Made by a program: the position numbers and the translations under genes. A stretch of DNA of 55,663 nt from an uncultured bacterium (GTDB taxonomy: Bacteria > Bacillota_I > Bacilli_A > RFN20 > CAG-826). Positions 7,181-15,707 of this stretch are shown piece after piece (within the stretch, counting starts at the first letter, position 1; each line of letters starts with the position of its first letter). The notes under the pieces are model-generated. The model had not been told where the DNA came from, made no database searches, and was given only the letters and a program-made list of their open reading frames with translations. The stretch spans positions 1 to 55,663 of the forward strand of contig CASDYZ010000032.1 in assembly GCA_949285325.1 (NCBI GenBank), given 5' to 3'.

Positions 7181-9054
7181 AATTTCTTTCTTTTCGCGTT
7201 CAAAATAAGCACACTGACATCGGATGGATTTACTCCACTTATTCGCGATGCTTGCCCAATGGTTGATGGTCTAATTTTATCTAATTTACTTCTCGCTTCA
7301 AGGGCTAAACCATCCATATTTAAATAATCAGTATCAGGTTTAAGTTTTAGTTCTTCAAGTTTATGCATATTTTGGGCATCTTTTTCTTGTTTAGCAATGT
7401 ACCCTTCATATTTAATCATTATTTCAACTTCTTCTATTTCAAATTTATCTAAATTTAAGTTATTTAATTCTGGAATAAATGTCATAAGTTTATCTAATTT
7501 TACTTTTGGGCGTTTAACTATTTCACTCGCTAAAACGCCACAACTTAAAGGAACTTCTCCAATATTTATTAAATAATCATTAAGTTCAGATTTCGTCCCA
7601 ATATATATTGTATTTAATAGTTCAATGGCGTTTTTGATATGGTTCTTTTTATCAAGAAATTTTTTATATCTATCTTCACTAATTAAACCTATCTTATAAC
7701 CAATTTCTTTAAGTCGCATATCAGCGTTATCGTGTCTTAATAATAATCTATATTCAGCACGAGAAGATAATAAACGATATGGTTCATCTGTTCCTTTAGT
7801 CACTAAATCATCGATCATAACTCCTATATATGCTTCGTCTCTTTTTAAAATTAATGGATCTTTCCCTTCAAGTTTAAGACTTGCGTTGATGCCCGCTATT
7901 AAACCAAGTGCAGCGGCTTCTTCATAACCACTAGTGCCACAAATTTGACCAGCGATATATAGTCCGTCCCATTTCTTTATAGAAAGAGCTTCATCATAAT
8001 CTTCAGTTTTTAATGCATCGTATTCAATAGCATAAGCATATTTTAATATTTTTGCGTTTTCAAAACCCGGTAAACTTTTTACCATCTTTTCTTGAATATC
8101 TACTGCCATCGAGGTTGAAAAACCCTGAAGGTAAATTGATGAAGTTTGTCTAGATTCAGGCTCTAAAAATAATTGATGTCTTTCTTTATCTTTAAAATTA
8201 ACTATTTTAGATTCAATAGAGGGGCAGTATCTAGGACCAACACTACTAATTAGTCCACCATATAAAGAAGTGTCATCGAGATGATCTAATATAATTTTAT
8301 GAGTTAAAGGTGTAGTGTAAATTAAATAGCAGAGTTCTTGCTCTTTTAAAGGTATAAATTTAGTAGTGTCAAAACTAAATGCATAGTGTCCGTCTGTTCC
8401 GAATTGAGGACTCGATTTTGAAAAATCGATAGATTCTTTTTCAATTCTAGGAGGAGTCCCAGTTTTAAGACGATATATGTGGAGTCCCATTTTTTCAAGT
8501 TCTTTAGAGAGCCCATAGGAGCCTTTTTCTCCGTCTGGACCTTCTTTTTTAACTTCCTTGCCACGATATATTTTTGCCTCCATATATGTACCGGTTGCTA
8601 AAATGACTACTTTTGAAGAAATACGGCGGCCGTCTTGTAATATAACGCCTCTAACTTCATTATTATTTTTGATTAAATCAACAACATTTCCCTCTAAAAA
8701 AGATAGATTTGGAGTGTTTTTGACAAAATTTTGCATGATTTTTGGATATTCGAGTTTATCTTGCTGACTTCTTAAACATCTAACACCTGGACCTTTACCG
8801 GTATTGAGCATTTTCATTTGTAAATACATCTCGTCCGCGGCAATTCCCATCATACCACCTAATGCATCTATTTCTCTGACCACTATCCCTTTTGCGCTTC
8901 CTCCAATAGAAGGATTACAGGGCATATTTCCTATCTTTTTAAAATTTAAAGAAATTAAAAGTGTTTTATGACCTTTATGAGCACAGGCAAAACAAGCTTC
9001 TAATCCAGCATGTCCTCCTCCGACAACGATAACTTCATAATCAAAATTATCCAT
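7177..9054 (-). CDS. mnmG: tRNA uridine 5-carboxymethylaminomethyl modification enzyme MnmG (GidA)
   Basis: FAD-dependent enzyme that, with MnmE, modifies U34 of several tRNAs. From the ATG at 9054 it is 625 residues. The FAD-binding VIVVGGGHAGLEAC is near residue 10, GNMPCNPSIGGSAKGIVVREIDALGGMMG follows with the catalytic cysteine, and TGTPPRI, GTSGYEEAAALGL and the C-terminal SRISGVNPSDVS motif are all present. An in-frame ATG at 9072 would add six residues (MVVLDN) and overlap sufB by 17 bp; neither start has a strong ribosome-binding site, and 9054 matches the family. It follows sufB by 1 bp, so it appears fused to the suf transcript, an uncommon neighbour pair. Confidence 0.95.
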   Translation of the reverse strand: MDNFDYEVIVVGGGHAGLEACFACAHKGHKTLLISLNFKKIGNMPCNPSIGGSAKGIVVREIDALGGMMGIAADEMYLQMKMLNTGKGPGVRCLRSQQDKLEYPKIMQNFVKNTPNLSFLEGNVVDLIKNNNEVRGVILQDGRRISSKVVILATGTYMEAKIYRGKEVKKEGPDGEKGSYGLSKELEKMGLHIYRLKTGTPPRIEKESIDFSKSSPQFGTDGHYAFSFDTTKFIPLKEQELCYLIYTTPLTHKIILDHLDDTSLYGGLISSVGPRYCPSIESKIVNFKDKERHQLFLEPESRQTSSIYLQGFSTSMAVDIQEKMVKSLPGFENAKILKYAYAIEYDALKTEDYDEALSIKKWDGLYIAGQICGTSGYEEAAALGLIAGINASLKLEGKDPLILKRDEAYIGVMIDDLVTKGTDEPYRLLSSRAEYRLLLRHDNADMRLKEIGYKIGLISEDRYKKFLDKKNHIKNAIELLNTIYIGTKSELNDYLINIGEVPLSCGVLASEIVKRPKVKLDKLMTFIPELNNLNLDKFEIEEVEIMIKYEGYIAKQEKDAQNMHKLEELKLKPDTDYLNMDGLALEARSKLDKIRPSTIGQASRISGVNPSDVSVLILNAKRKKL

Positions 9055-9055
9055 A

Positions 9056-10456
9056 TTATCCAACACTACCATCCATATCTAATTTGATTAATTGGTTGAG
9101 TTCAACTGCATACTCCATAGGAAGCTCTTTTGTAAAAGGTTCAATAAATCCCATTACAATCATCTGAGTGGCGTCACCTTCATTTAATCCTCTCGACATT
9201 AAATAAAATAATTGTTCTTCATTTATTTTACTAATTGTCGCCTCGTGTTCGATATATGAAGAATTGTTATATACTTCATTTTTAGGAATAGTATCACTTT
9301 TAGATATATTATCTAAAATAAGGGTGTCACATTCGACGTGAGATTTGCTATTTAAAGCGTCTTTATTAATTCTAACAGTGCCTCGATAATTTACTATTCC
9401 GCCCTTGCGACAAATAGATTTAGATATAATGTTAGATGTTGTATTTGGTGCTTCATGAATCATCCTTGCCCCAGCGTCTTGTTCTTGCCCTTTGCTAGCG
9501 ACTGCGATAGATATACAAGTCCCTTTAGCCCCACTTCCTTTTAATACACAAGCTGGGTATTTCATATTTGCTTGAGAGCCTATATTGCCATCTATCCATT
9601 CCATTTGCCCATTTTCATAAACAAAAGCACGTTTAGTAACTAAATTAACGATATTATTAGACCAGTTTTGAACAGTGGAATATCGGCATTTTGCATTTTT
9701 CATGACAATGATTTCCACCACTGCGGCGTGAAGTGATTCTTTTGAATATATCGGGGCGGTGCATCCTTCAACATAATGGACATCCGCGCCTTCATCAACA
9801 ATAATTAAAGTTCTTTCAAATTGACCAGTTTTTTCGTTGTTAATTCTAAAATAACTTTGCAAAGGTTTATCCAATTTTGTGTTTTTTGGAACGTAAATAA
9901 AAGAGCCACCAGACCAAACTGCCCCATTTAATGCTGAAAATTTGTTATCGTAATAAGGTACGACGGTACCAAAAAATTTCTTAAATAAATCAGGATAAAG
10001 TTTAAGGGCCATGTCAGTAGAAAGAAATATGACGCCTTTTTCTTCTACTTCTTTAAGCATATTGTGATATACAACTTCAGACTCGTACTGGGTTGAAACG
10101 CCCGCTAAAAACTTTTGTTCAGCTTCAGGGATACCGAGTTTATCAAAAGTGTTTCTAATAGTTTGAGGTACTTCATCCCAAGATTGAACCTCCCTTTGAC
10201 TAGGACGGGTAAAATAAGTGTATGAATCATAATCAAGGTAGGATAAATTAACACCAAAATTTGGATTAGGCATATTTAAAAATGCATTTAAAGATTTAAG
10301 ACGATATTCTCTCATCCAATCAGGCTCGCCTTTAATAGATGATATTTCATTTACTACCTCGATAGATAAGCCTTTTCCAGTATTAAAAATAGATGTGTCT
10401 TTATCTTTAAAACCATATTTATATTCTTCATCTAATTTTAAATCTTCTTTTTTCAT
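9056..10456 (-). CDS. sufB: Fe-S cluster assembly scaffold SufB
   Basis: Core scaffold subunit of the SufBCD complex on which [4Fe-4S] clusters are built. The 466 residues contain the typical SufB segments: [18 protein letters not shown] at the start, [52 protein letters not shown], and [14 protein letters not shown] followed by [21 protein letters not shown] and the C-terminal [11 protein letters not shown]. The candidate cluster ligands, including the cysteine in VEGCTAP and the SHVECD cysteine, are present. It overlaps sufU by 4 bp and is the last suf gene, as in the Bacillus sufCDSUB order. Confidence 0.97.
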   Translation of the reverse strand: MKKEDLKLDEEYKYGFKDKDTSIFNTGKGLSIEVVNEISSIKGEPDWMREYRLKSLNAFLNMPNPNFGVNLSYLDYDSYTYFTRPSQREVQSWDEVPQTIRNTFDKLGIPEAEQKFLAGVSTQYESEVVYHNMLKEVEEKGVIFLSTDMALKLYPDLFKKFFGTVVPYYDNKFSALNGAVWSGGSFIYVPKNTKLDKPLQSYFRINNEKTGQFERTLIIVDEGADVHYVEGCTAPIYSKESLHAAVVEIIVMKNAKCRYSTVQNWSNNIVNLVTKRAFVYENGQMEWIDGNIGSQANMKYPACVLKGSGAKGTCISIAVASKGQEQDAGARMIHEAPNTTSNIISKSICRKGGIVNYRGTVRINKDALNSKSHVECDTLILDNISKSDTIPKNEVYNNSSYIEHEATISKINEEQLFYLMSRGLNEGDATQMIVMGFIEPFTKELPMEYAVELNQLIKLDMDGSVG

Positions 10457-10893
10457 TTATTATCGTCCTCAATAATTTTATTTGCCGCATTCCATCCGAT
10501 AGTCGCACATCTTATTCTTGCCGCCTGTTTTGAAGTATTAATAAAAGCTAGAGCTTCATCTAAAACTGATTCATCAAATGGTTGTTCATGAATCATTTTT
10601 ATATATTCATCAATAATATATAATGCTTGTTCTAAGGTTTTATCAATCAACAAATCGCACATGATATCAGTAGAAGCAGTCGATATAGCGCAAGCCCTTC
10701 CTTCAAAACATGCATCCACCACTATTTTATTATCTATTTTTAAATATACATCGATATCATCAATGCAGTTATCAGAATGCATGTGCAAAGTTTTATAAGC
10801 ATTGATATCATTTGGAAGTCTTTTATTATTTGGATGGGAATAATGATCCATAATAATTTGACGCATAATATCATTAGTCATTGAAATAGGCAT
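10453..10893 (-). CDS. sufU: sulfur-transfer protein SufU
   Basis: Zinc-dependent sulfurtransferase that accepts persulfide sulfur from SufS. In 146 residues it shows the opening helix [18 protein letters not shown] and the zinc ligands: SDNCIDDI (Cys43 and an aspartate two residues later), the motif [12 protein letters not shown] with the second cysteine, and [16 protein letters not shown] with the third. The usual CGD of the first site reads CID here, keeping the aspartate. The start at 10893 was chosen because AAAGGTGG lies about 11 bp upstream; a second ATG at 10881 has no site. It overlaps sufS by 20 bp and sufB by 4 bp. Confidence 0.95.
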   Translation of the reverse strand: MPISMTNDIMRQIIMDHYSHPNNKRLPNDINAYKTLHMHSDNCIDDIDVYLKIDNKIVVDACFEGRACAISTASTDIMCDLLIDKTLEQALYIIDEYIKMIHEQPFDESVLDEALAFINTSKQAARIRCATIGWNAANKIIEDDNK

Positions 10894-12103
10894 CTAAAAA
10901 ATCACCACCTTTTTCTAAAGCATTTATAAATATATCTAGTTCTTCTTCATTTGTATAAAAATAAAGTGAGGCTCGACATGTCGCGGGGGTTTTTAAAAAA
11001 TCCACTAACATTTTAGCACAATGTTCTCCACTTCTAAGAGCGATTCCTTTTGAATTTAATAAAGTTGCTTCATCTTGAGCAAAAACTCCTTTTACATTAA
11101 AAGTAATTATTGCTCCTTCAGCGTCCTTGTTATAAACAATGACATTATCTAATTTAGAAATTTTATCTAGTGCGTATTGTTTTAAATATCTTTCTCTTTG
11201 TTCTATATTTTCCATGCCGATAGACATTAAATATTCAACTGCTTTACCTAAACCTATGACGCCTTCTAAATTAAGTGTACCAGCTTCAAATCTATATGGA
11301 GCGTCTAAATAAGATACATCTAAACAAGTGTTGAATGAAATATTGTTTCCTCCGCCATTTAAAAAAGAAGGAATAGAATTTAATAAACTATATTTTCCTA
11401 CTACTACTCCAATACCAGTAGGTCCACACATCTTATGCCCGGAAAAAGATAAAAAATCAATGTCGCTATCTTTAAAATCAATCTTTTTGTGTGGGACAGA
11501 TTGCGCACCATCTACTACAAAAAAAGCACCATAAGAATGAATTAATTTAGAAAATGATTTTAAATCTATTTCGTACCCTAAAACATTACCAATATGAGCG
11601 AGGGCAACAATTTTTGTCTTATGTGTCAATACGCTTTTTAAATTATCTAGAGTGATTCTTCCATTTATATCCAAAGGCACAAATTTAATGTTCGCACCTC
11701 TTAATTTAGCTATCTCAAACCACGGCAAGGAATTGGATGCGTGTTCAGCTTCACTTATTACAATTTCATCCCCTTTTGATAAATAAGTCATCCCTAATCC
11801 AAAAGCGAGCAAATTTATCGACATAGTCGTTCCAGAAGTAAAGACTACTTCATTAACTTCTGAATTTATAAATTTAGATATTAAAGTACGTGATTTTAAT
11901 ACTTCATTATCCATGTTGAAACATAAATCATAATCTCCACGATGGGAATTGCATGTTATATCTTTATAATATCTAACTACTTCATCTATGACGCACTGAG
12001 GTTTAAAAGTTGTTGAGGCATTATCTAAAAATACAAGTCTTTTACCTTGCATTTTTTTATTTTGAAGCATAGGAAAATCTTCTCTAATTTTATTCCAATC
12101 CAT
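10874..12103 (-). CDS. sufS: cysteine desulfurase SufS
   Basis: PLP-dependent enzyme that removes sulfur from cysteine and hands it to SufU. The 409-residue protein carries YLDNAST-type N-terminal sequence (LVFLDNASTTFKP), the TSGTTMSINLLAFGLG loop, the NSLPWFE segment, VDGAQSVPHKKIDFK, the PLP-lysine motif FSGHKMCGPTGIGV and the class II active-site cysteine in RSGEHCAK. A GAGGAA site sits 8 bp before the ATG. The start overlaps sufD by 14 bp. Length and motifs are standard for group II (SufS-type) desulfurases. Confidence 0.96.
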   Translation of the reverse strand: MDWNKIREDFPMLQNKKMQGKRLVFLDNASTTFKPQCVIDEVVRYYKDITCNSHRGDYDLCFNMDNEVLKSRTLISKFINSEVNEVVFTSGTTMSINLLAFGLGMTYLSKGDEIVISEAEHASNSLPWFEIAKLRGANIKFVPLDINGRITLDNLKSVLTHKTKIVALAHIGNVLGYEIDLKSFSKLIHSYGAFFVVDGAQSVPHKKIDFKDSDIDFLSFSGHKMCGPTGIGVVVGKYSLLNSIPSFLNGGGNNISFNTCLDVSYLDAPYRFEAGTLNLEGVIGLGKAVEYLMSIGMENIEQRERYLKQYALDKISKLDNVIVYNKDAEGAIITFNVKGVFAQDEATLLNSKGIALRSGEHCAKMLVDFLKTPATCRASLYFYTNEEELDIFINALEKGGDFLDAYFND

Positions 12104-12875
12104 GTTCTAATTTCCTCTTTAAAATTCTATTAAGTTCTTCTTTGGTCTCATCTAATAAAAATCCAGAGAAAACCGGCTTTATATAACCGTAAGTAATAAG
12201 AGTTTTTGCCTCGAGTTCACTTAACCCACGAGAAGTCAAATAAAACAAGTATTCATCAGATATTTTTCCAACCGCGCCCGAATGGCTTGCTTCGATATCA
12301 TTTTCATCAATTTTTAGAATAGGTCTAGCAATAGTTTGAGCGGTTTCATCAAAGACAAGGCCTCTTACATTTTGTGACGATTTAGATTTTACACACCCAT
12401 TTTTTATGTGAGAAATTCCAATAAAACTAATTTTGGAACTATTTTTACAAACCCCATAACAATTGACTATACCAACAGTGTTTCTACAGTTATGATTGAC
12501 ATTAATTTCAAAATTTTTTATGTCGTTTTCAGTACTGACACTTGAGACAATAACATTAGTTTTTGCCCCGATTCCATTTAGATTAATATCTACATGTAAA
12601 TTGATTTCTTTTTCACAAAAATCTGCAAAATAAAGATTAAATAGAGCGTTTTCAGCTAAATTTATAACGATATGAGTAGATTTTATATTTTTATTTTTAC
12701 AAATTAAAGACAAATTGAAATTACTATCCTTCTCTAAATTAATCGTTAAATTTTCACAGCCCAAAAAATTATCGTCACACTCAAATAATTCATTTTTTGA
12801 ATCGACATTATAAAAGTGAGATAAATTACTTAAACTAATTAATTTTTGTGTTGGTTTATTCAACTCTTTATTCAT
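12090..12875 (-). CDS. sufD: Fe-S cluster assembly protein SufD (short, divergent)
   Basis: SufB paralogue that completes the SufBC2D complex. At 261 residues it is clearly shorter than the roughly 430 residues of Bacillus SufD: much of the N-terminal half is missing. The C-terminal part is conserved, with the beta-helix segment, then ARPILKIDENDIEASHSGAVGKI containing the family histidine, DEYLFYLTSRGLSELEAKTLITYGYI and a final helix. The identification rests on that C-terminal block and on the position between sufC (8-bp overlap) and sufS (14-bp overlap). The middle is rich in asparagine and lysine. Short SufD versions also occur in other reduced-genome Firmicutes, as far as I recall. Confidence 0.92.
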   Translation of the reverse strand: MNKELNKPTQKLISLSNLSHFYNVDSKNELFECDDNFLGCENLTINLEKDSNFNLSLICKNKNIKSTHIVINLAENALFNLYFADFCEKEINLHVDINLNGIGAKTNVIVSSVSTENDIKNFEINVNHNCRNTVGIVNCYGVCKNSSKISFIGISHIKNGCVKSKSSQNVRGLVFDETAQTIARPILKIDENDIEASHSGAVGKISDEYLFYLTSRGLSELEAKTLITYGYIKPVFSGFLLDETKEELNRILKRKLEHGLE

Positions 12876-13704
12876 TTGTCTCTTCTTTCTTTGTCATATC
12901 TTTTACAGCACATGTCCCTAGTGATACATTGTTCGTTTTCACTTCGCCTTCTTTAAATTCTATGCCGTATTCTGATCTTATGAATTCATAACCTTCATTA
13001 TCTATTCTTTTAATGAGGGAAGTATCTCCTTCTAAAGCAATTTTACCATCGATTAAAACCGCACATTTACTCGGTCCAATTAAATCGAATAATCGTGCAT
13101 AATGCGATATTACAAGAATAGTTTTATGTTCACTTTTTTCTTTTAAAATACACTCAGAGACAACTTGTATGGCGTCGACATCTAAACCTGAATCAATTTC
13201 ATCTAACATTATGAAACCAGGATCTAACAAAAGCATTTGTAATATTTCATTTCTTTTTTTCTCTCCGCCAGAAAACCCTTCGTTAAGTCCTCTTTGAATC
13301 ATTTCAAAAGGCATTTTAACTTCTTTGAGTGCGCTGTCGAGCAATTTATAAAATTGATAAGTGGATAGAGGCTTTTCTCTTTTTGAATTAATTGTAGCTC
13401 TTAAAAAGTCGGAATTTGCTACTCCTGGTACTTCAACTGGATTTTGCATCGACAGAAAGATACCTAATTTAGCTCTTTCATCAACGTTTAAATTAGTGAT
13501 ATCAATGTCGTTATAAAATATTTTTCCTTTTGTAATCTTATATCGTGGATGTCCCATGATACTCATTAGTAATGTTGATTTACCATTGCCGTTTGGGCCA
13601 AATAAGGCGAGCACTTCTCCATCACAAATAGTGAGATTGACACCTTTTAATATTTCTTTCCCTTCAACTTCGACATGTAAATCTATGATTTTAATTTCAT
13701 TCAT
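12868..13704 (-). CDS. sufC: Fe-S assembly ATPase SufC
   Basis: ABC-type ATPase that drives conformational change of the SufBCD complex; it is cytoplasmic, not a transporter. The 278 residues show Walker A GPNGNGKST near residue 36, the Q-loop MQNPVEVPG, the SufC-type signature GFSGGEKKRNEILQ, Walker B FIMLDEIDSGLDVDA and the H-loop ISHYARL. It is about 25 residues longer than typical SufC because of a C-terminal extension after residue 250 that ends in a lysine- and glutamate-rich tail. It is the first gene of the suf operon, with a promoter at 13728-13756 and a GAGGTGATGG site before the ATG. Confidence 0.97.
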   Translation of the reverse strand: MNEIKIIDLHVEVEGKEILKGVNLTICDGEVLALFGPNGNGKSTLLMSIMGHPRYKITKGKIFYNDIDITNLNVDERAKLGIFLSMQNPVEVPGVANSDFLRATINSKREKPLSTYQFYKLLDSALKEVKMPFEMIQRGLNEGFSGGEKKRNEILQMLLLDPGFIMLDEIDSGLDVDAIQVVSECILKEKSEHKTILVISHYARLFDLIGPSKCAVLIDGKIALEGDTSLIKRIDNEGYEFIRSEYGIEFKEGEVKTNNVSLGTCAVKDMTKKEETNE

Positions 13705-13727
13705 ACCATCACCTCTAGTGCTTATTT

Positions 13728-13756
13728 ATTCTACAAAATGATACATTTTCTTTCAA
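13728..13756 (-). promoter_or_regulatory. promoter of the suf operon
   Basis: On the minus strand a -35 box TTGAAA (13751-13756) and a -10 box TAGAAT (13728-13733) are separated by 17 bp. Two copies of AAATGATAC (13736-13744 and 13755-13763) flank and overlap the spacer, 19 bp apart, and might bind a regulator; that part is speculative. Confidence 0.6.
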
Positions 13757-13835
13757 ATGATACGATAAAAAATGTAATTTGTGTTGAAAAAATGAATAAA
13801 AGTGCTGAGTTATTAGCCATTTTAATAAAATTTTA

Positions 13836-13864
13836 TTGCATTAAAAAATTGTAATATATAAAAT
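13836..13864 (+). promoter_or_regulatory. promoter of the PrsA-like lipoprotein pair
   Basis: TTGCAT at 13836-13841 and TAAAAT at 13859-13864 are 17 bp apart, upstream of a perfect AAGGAGG ribosome-binding site and the ATG at 13899. The same intergenic region holds the divergent suf promoter. Confidence 0.6.
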
Positions 13865-13898
13865 ATTAACGCTATATATTTTAAGGAGGCAGCAGAAA

Positions 13899-15707
13899 AT
13901 GAAAAAAGGCAAACTAGCTATTGGATTAGTTACTAGTTTCATTGGCGCACTTGCAATGGGTGCGTGTTCTAGCTCTGTAACTTCTAACGATGAGGCTATT
14001 GTTTCTATCAAAGGATACAATGGTGAAACTATCGATGTTATTACTAACGATGTTTACGAACAATATCGTTATACAGATGATGGCATTACTCGTTTCTATA
14101 ACTCAATTATGGAAGTATTAATTCGTTATCAATTCCAAGAAAATACAATTCCTGGAATTAAAACCTATAGCGAAATTGTTACAGACGCAGAAAACAATGT
14201 CAGAAGTGCAAAATCTGACGCTCGTGATACCGCCGAAACAAATAGTACTTCTTACGATGAAGAGTGGGAAGCATATCTTGAAACACAAGGCGTAGAAAAC
14301 GAGGAAGAGTTAAAAGAACTCTTTATTTACAACTTAGAGAAAGAAGAAATTGAAGATTGGTACGCTAACGAAAACGAAGATGCTTTAAAAGCAGAATATA
14401 TCGGTGTAAGCGATACTGGAGAAGCTGTTGAAAGCGATTCTAGTGCTGGACTACCATATCACATTCGTCACGTATTAGTTTCTACAAGCGGAGATGCTAC
14501 TGATTTTACTAGAAGCACTATCACCGCTGACGAAGCGAAAAAATTAGCGACAGTCGTCAAAGAATTTGTCGATGGTAAAATTTCATTTGGTCAAGTCGCA
14601 TATACAAGTTCTGATGACGATGGAAGCGCTAGCAACTACGGTGACGTCGGCATCATGGATTTAACGACTGAATTTGTCAATGAATTCAAATTAGGTATTT
14701 ATGCGTATGATGGCATCTTAAGTAGACAAAATAGAAACGCTACTATCAATAATGGTTTAGGATTAAATGATGAATTTAACGACTCAACTGTTGGTGACAC
14801 TATCGATTCTATCGGTTTAACTTATGTACCATATGCCGCATTTGAAGCAATTGGTGAATATGCCGAAGATGAAAAAGATGACGCTGGTTTAGTTGTTAAC
14901 GATGGCTATCAAGCTTCATATCCTCGTAATATTTATTGGAACAAATACATCAATTTACATAATCCATTCGTTATCTCTAATAACGCTTTAAATGAAAGTG
15001 ACATCAATGGACAAGGTGGTTCATATATCACTGTCACTGATGCAAGTGAAGGACATTCTGGATGGAGATATGTTGAAGGTGTTTGTGAAGATCAAAACCA
15101 AAGAGTGTTAACCGATGAACAAGGTCGCGTCATTATCGGCGTGAGAAGTGAACACGGTATCCACTTTATGATTATGCAAAAATCTATTTATGAATTCACC
15201 GCTGGTGGAGAAAATAGTCAAAACGTTTCATTAAGTGAATATTATACGACCGCTGTTCCAAGCGATGCTGATTACCCAGTCTATGTAAGTGGTGAAACAA
15301 GTACACCAAAAAATACTTATGTCAACTATTTGCATACTGATGATCAATCTATCTTAAAAGATAGAGCGACCGCGGTTAAAAATAAAATCGAAACATTCGA
15401 TTCAACTTATGAATATCGTTTATATGAATATTTTGTCGAACAAAATGTCATTACATTCAACGATACAAATGGAGTTAATTTAGGTGAAGAGATTCAAAAA
15501 ATGATCGATGCAAAACGCGAATATAACAAGTGGAGTGCACAAGATACATTAAATGATTCTTGGGTTGCTTATCTCGAAATGATTCAACGTCAAAACGAGA
15601 CGAGAACTGAACAGAGATTAATTCCTGAAACCTGCGCTATCGGATTTAAAAATGCGAGCACAGATTCTAGATTTGATGTAGGAGGAGAATGTTACTATGT
15701 CGAATAA
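13899..15707 (+). CDS. prsA: PrsA-like foldase lipoprotein with parvulin domain
   Basis: Secreted, lipid-anchored protein of 602 residues that probably helps exported proteins fold. Residues 1-24 are a lipoprotein signal ending AMGACSSS (Cys23), with methionine instead of leucine at the -3 position of the lipobox. Residues about 190-280 resemble a parvulin peptidyl-prolyl isomerase: YHIRHVLVSTSG, then AKKLATVVKEFVDGKISFGQVA, SNYGDVGIMD and EFVNEFKLGIYAYDG. A long N-terminal helical region and an acidic C-terminal half surround it. PrsA is usually about 290 residues, so this is twice the length. Neighbours HIT and YhaM also lie close to prsA in Bacillus, which supports the call. The proline-binding residues of a true isomerase are only partly recognisable, so activity is uncertain. 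Confidence 0.75.
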   Translation: MKKGKLAIGLVTSFIGALAMGACSSSVTSNDEAIVSIKGYNGETIDVITNDVYEQYRYTDDGITRFYNSIMEVLIRYQFQENTIPGIKTYSEIVTDAENNVRSAKSDARDTAETNSTSYDEEWEAYLETQGVENEEELKELFIYNLEKEEIEDWYANENEDALKAEYIGVSDTGEAVESDSSAGLPYHIRHVLVSTSGDATDFTRSTITADEAKKLATVVKEFVDGKISFGQVAYTSSDDDGSASNYGDVGIMDLTTEFVNEFKLGIYAYDGILSRQNRNATINNGLGLNDEFNDSTVGDTIDSIGLTYVPYAAFEAIGEYAEDEKDDAGLVVNDGYQASYPRNIYWNKYINLHNPFVISNNALNESDINGQGGSYITVTDASEGHSGWRYVEGVCEDQNQRVLTDEQGRVIIGVRSEHGIHFMIMQKSIYEFTAGGENSQNVSLSEYYTTAVPSDADYPVYVSGETSTPKNTYVNYLHTDDQSILKDRATAVKNKIETFDSTYEYRLYEYFVEQNVITFNDTNGVNLGEEIQKMIDAKREYNKWSAQDTLNDSWVAYLEMIQRQNETRTEQRLIPETCAIGFKNASTDSRFDVGGECYYVE

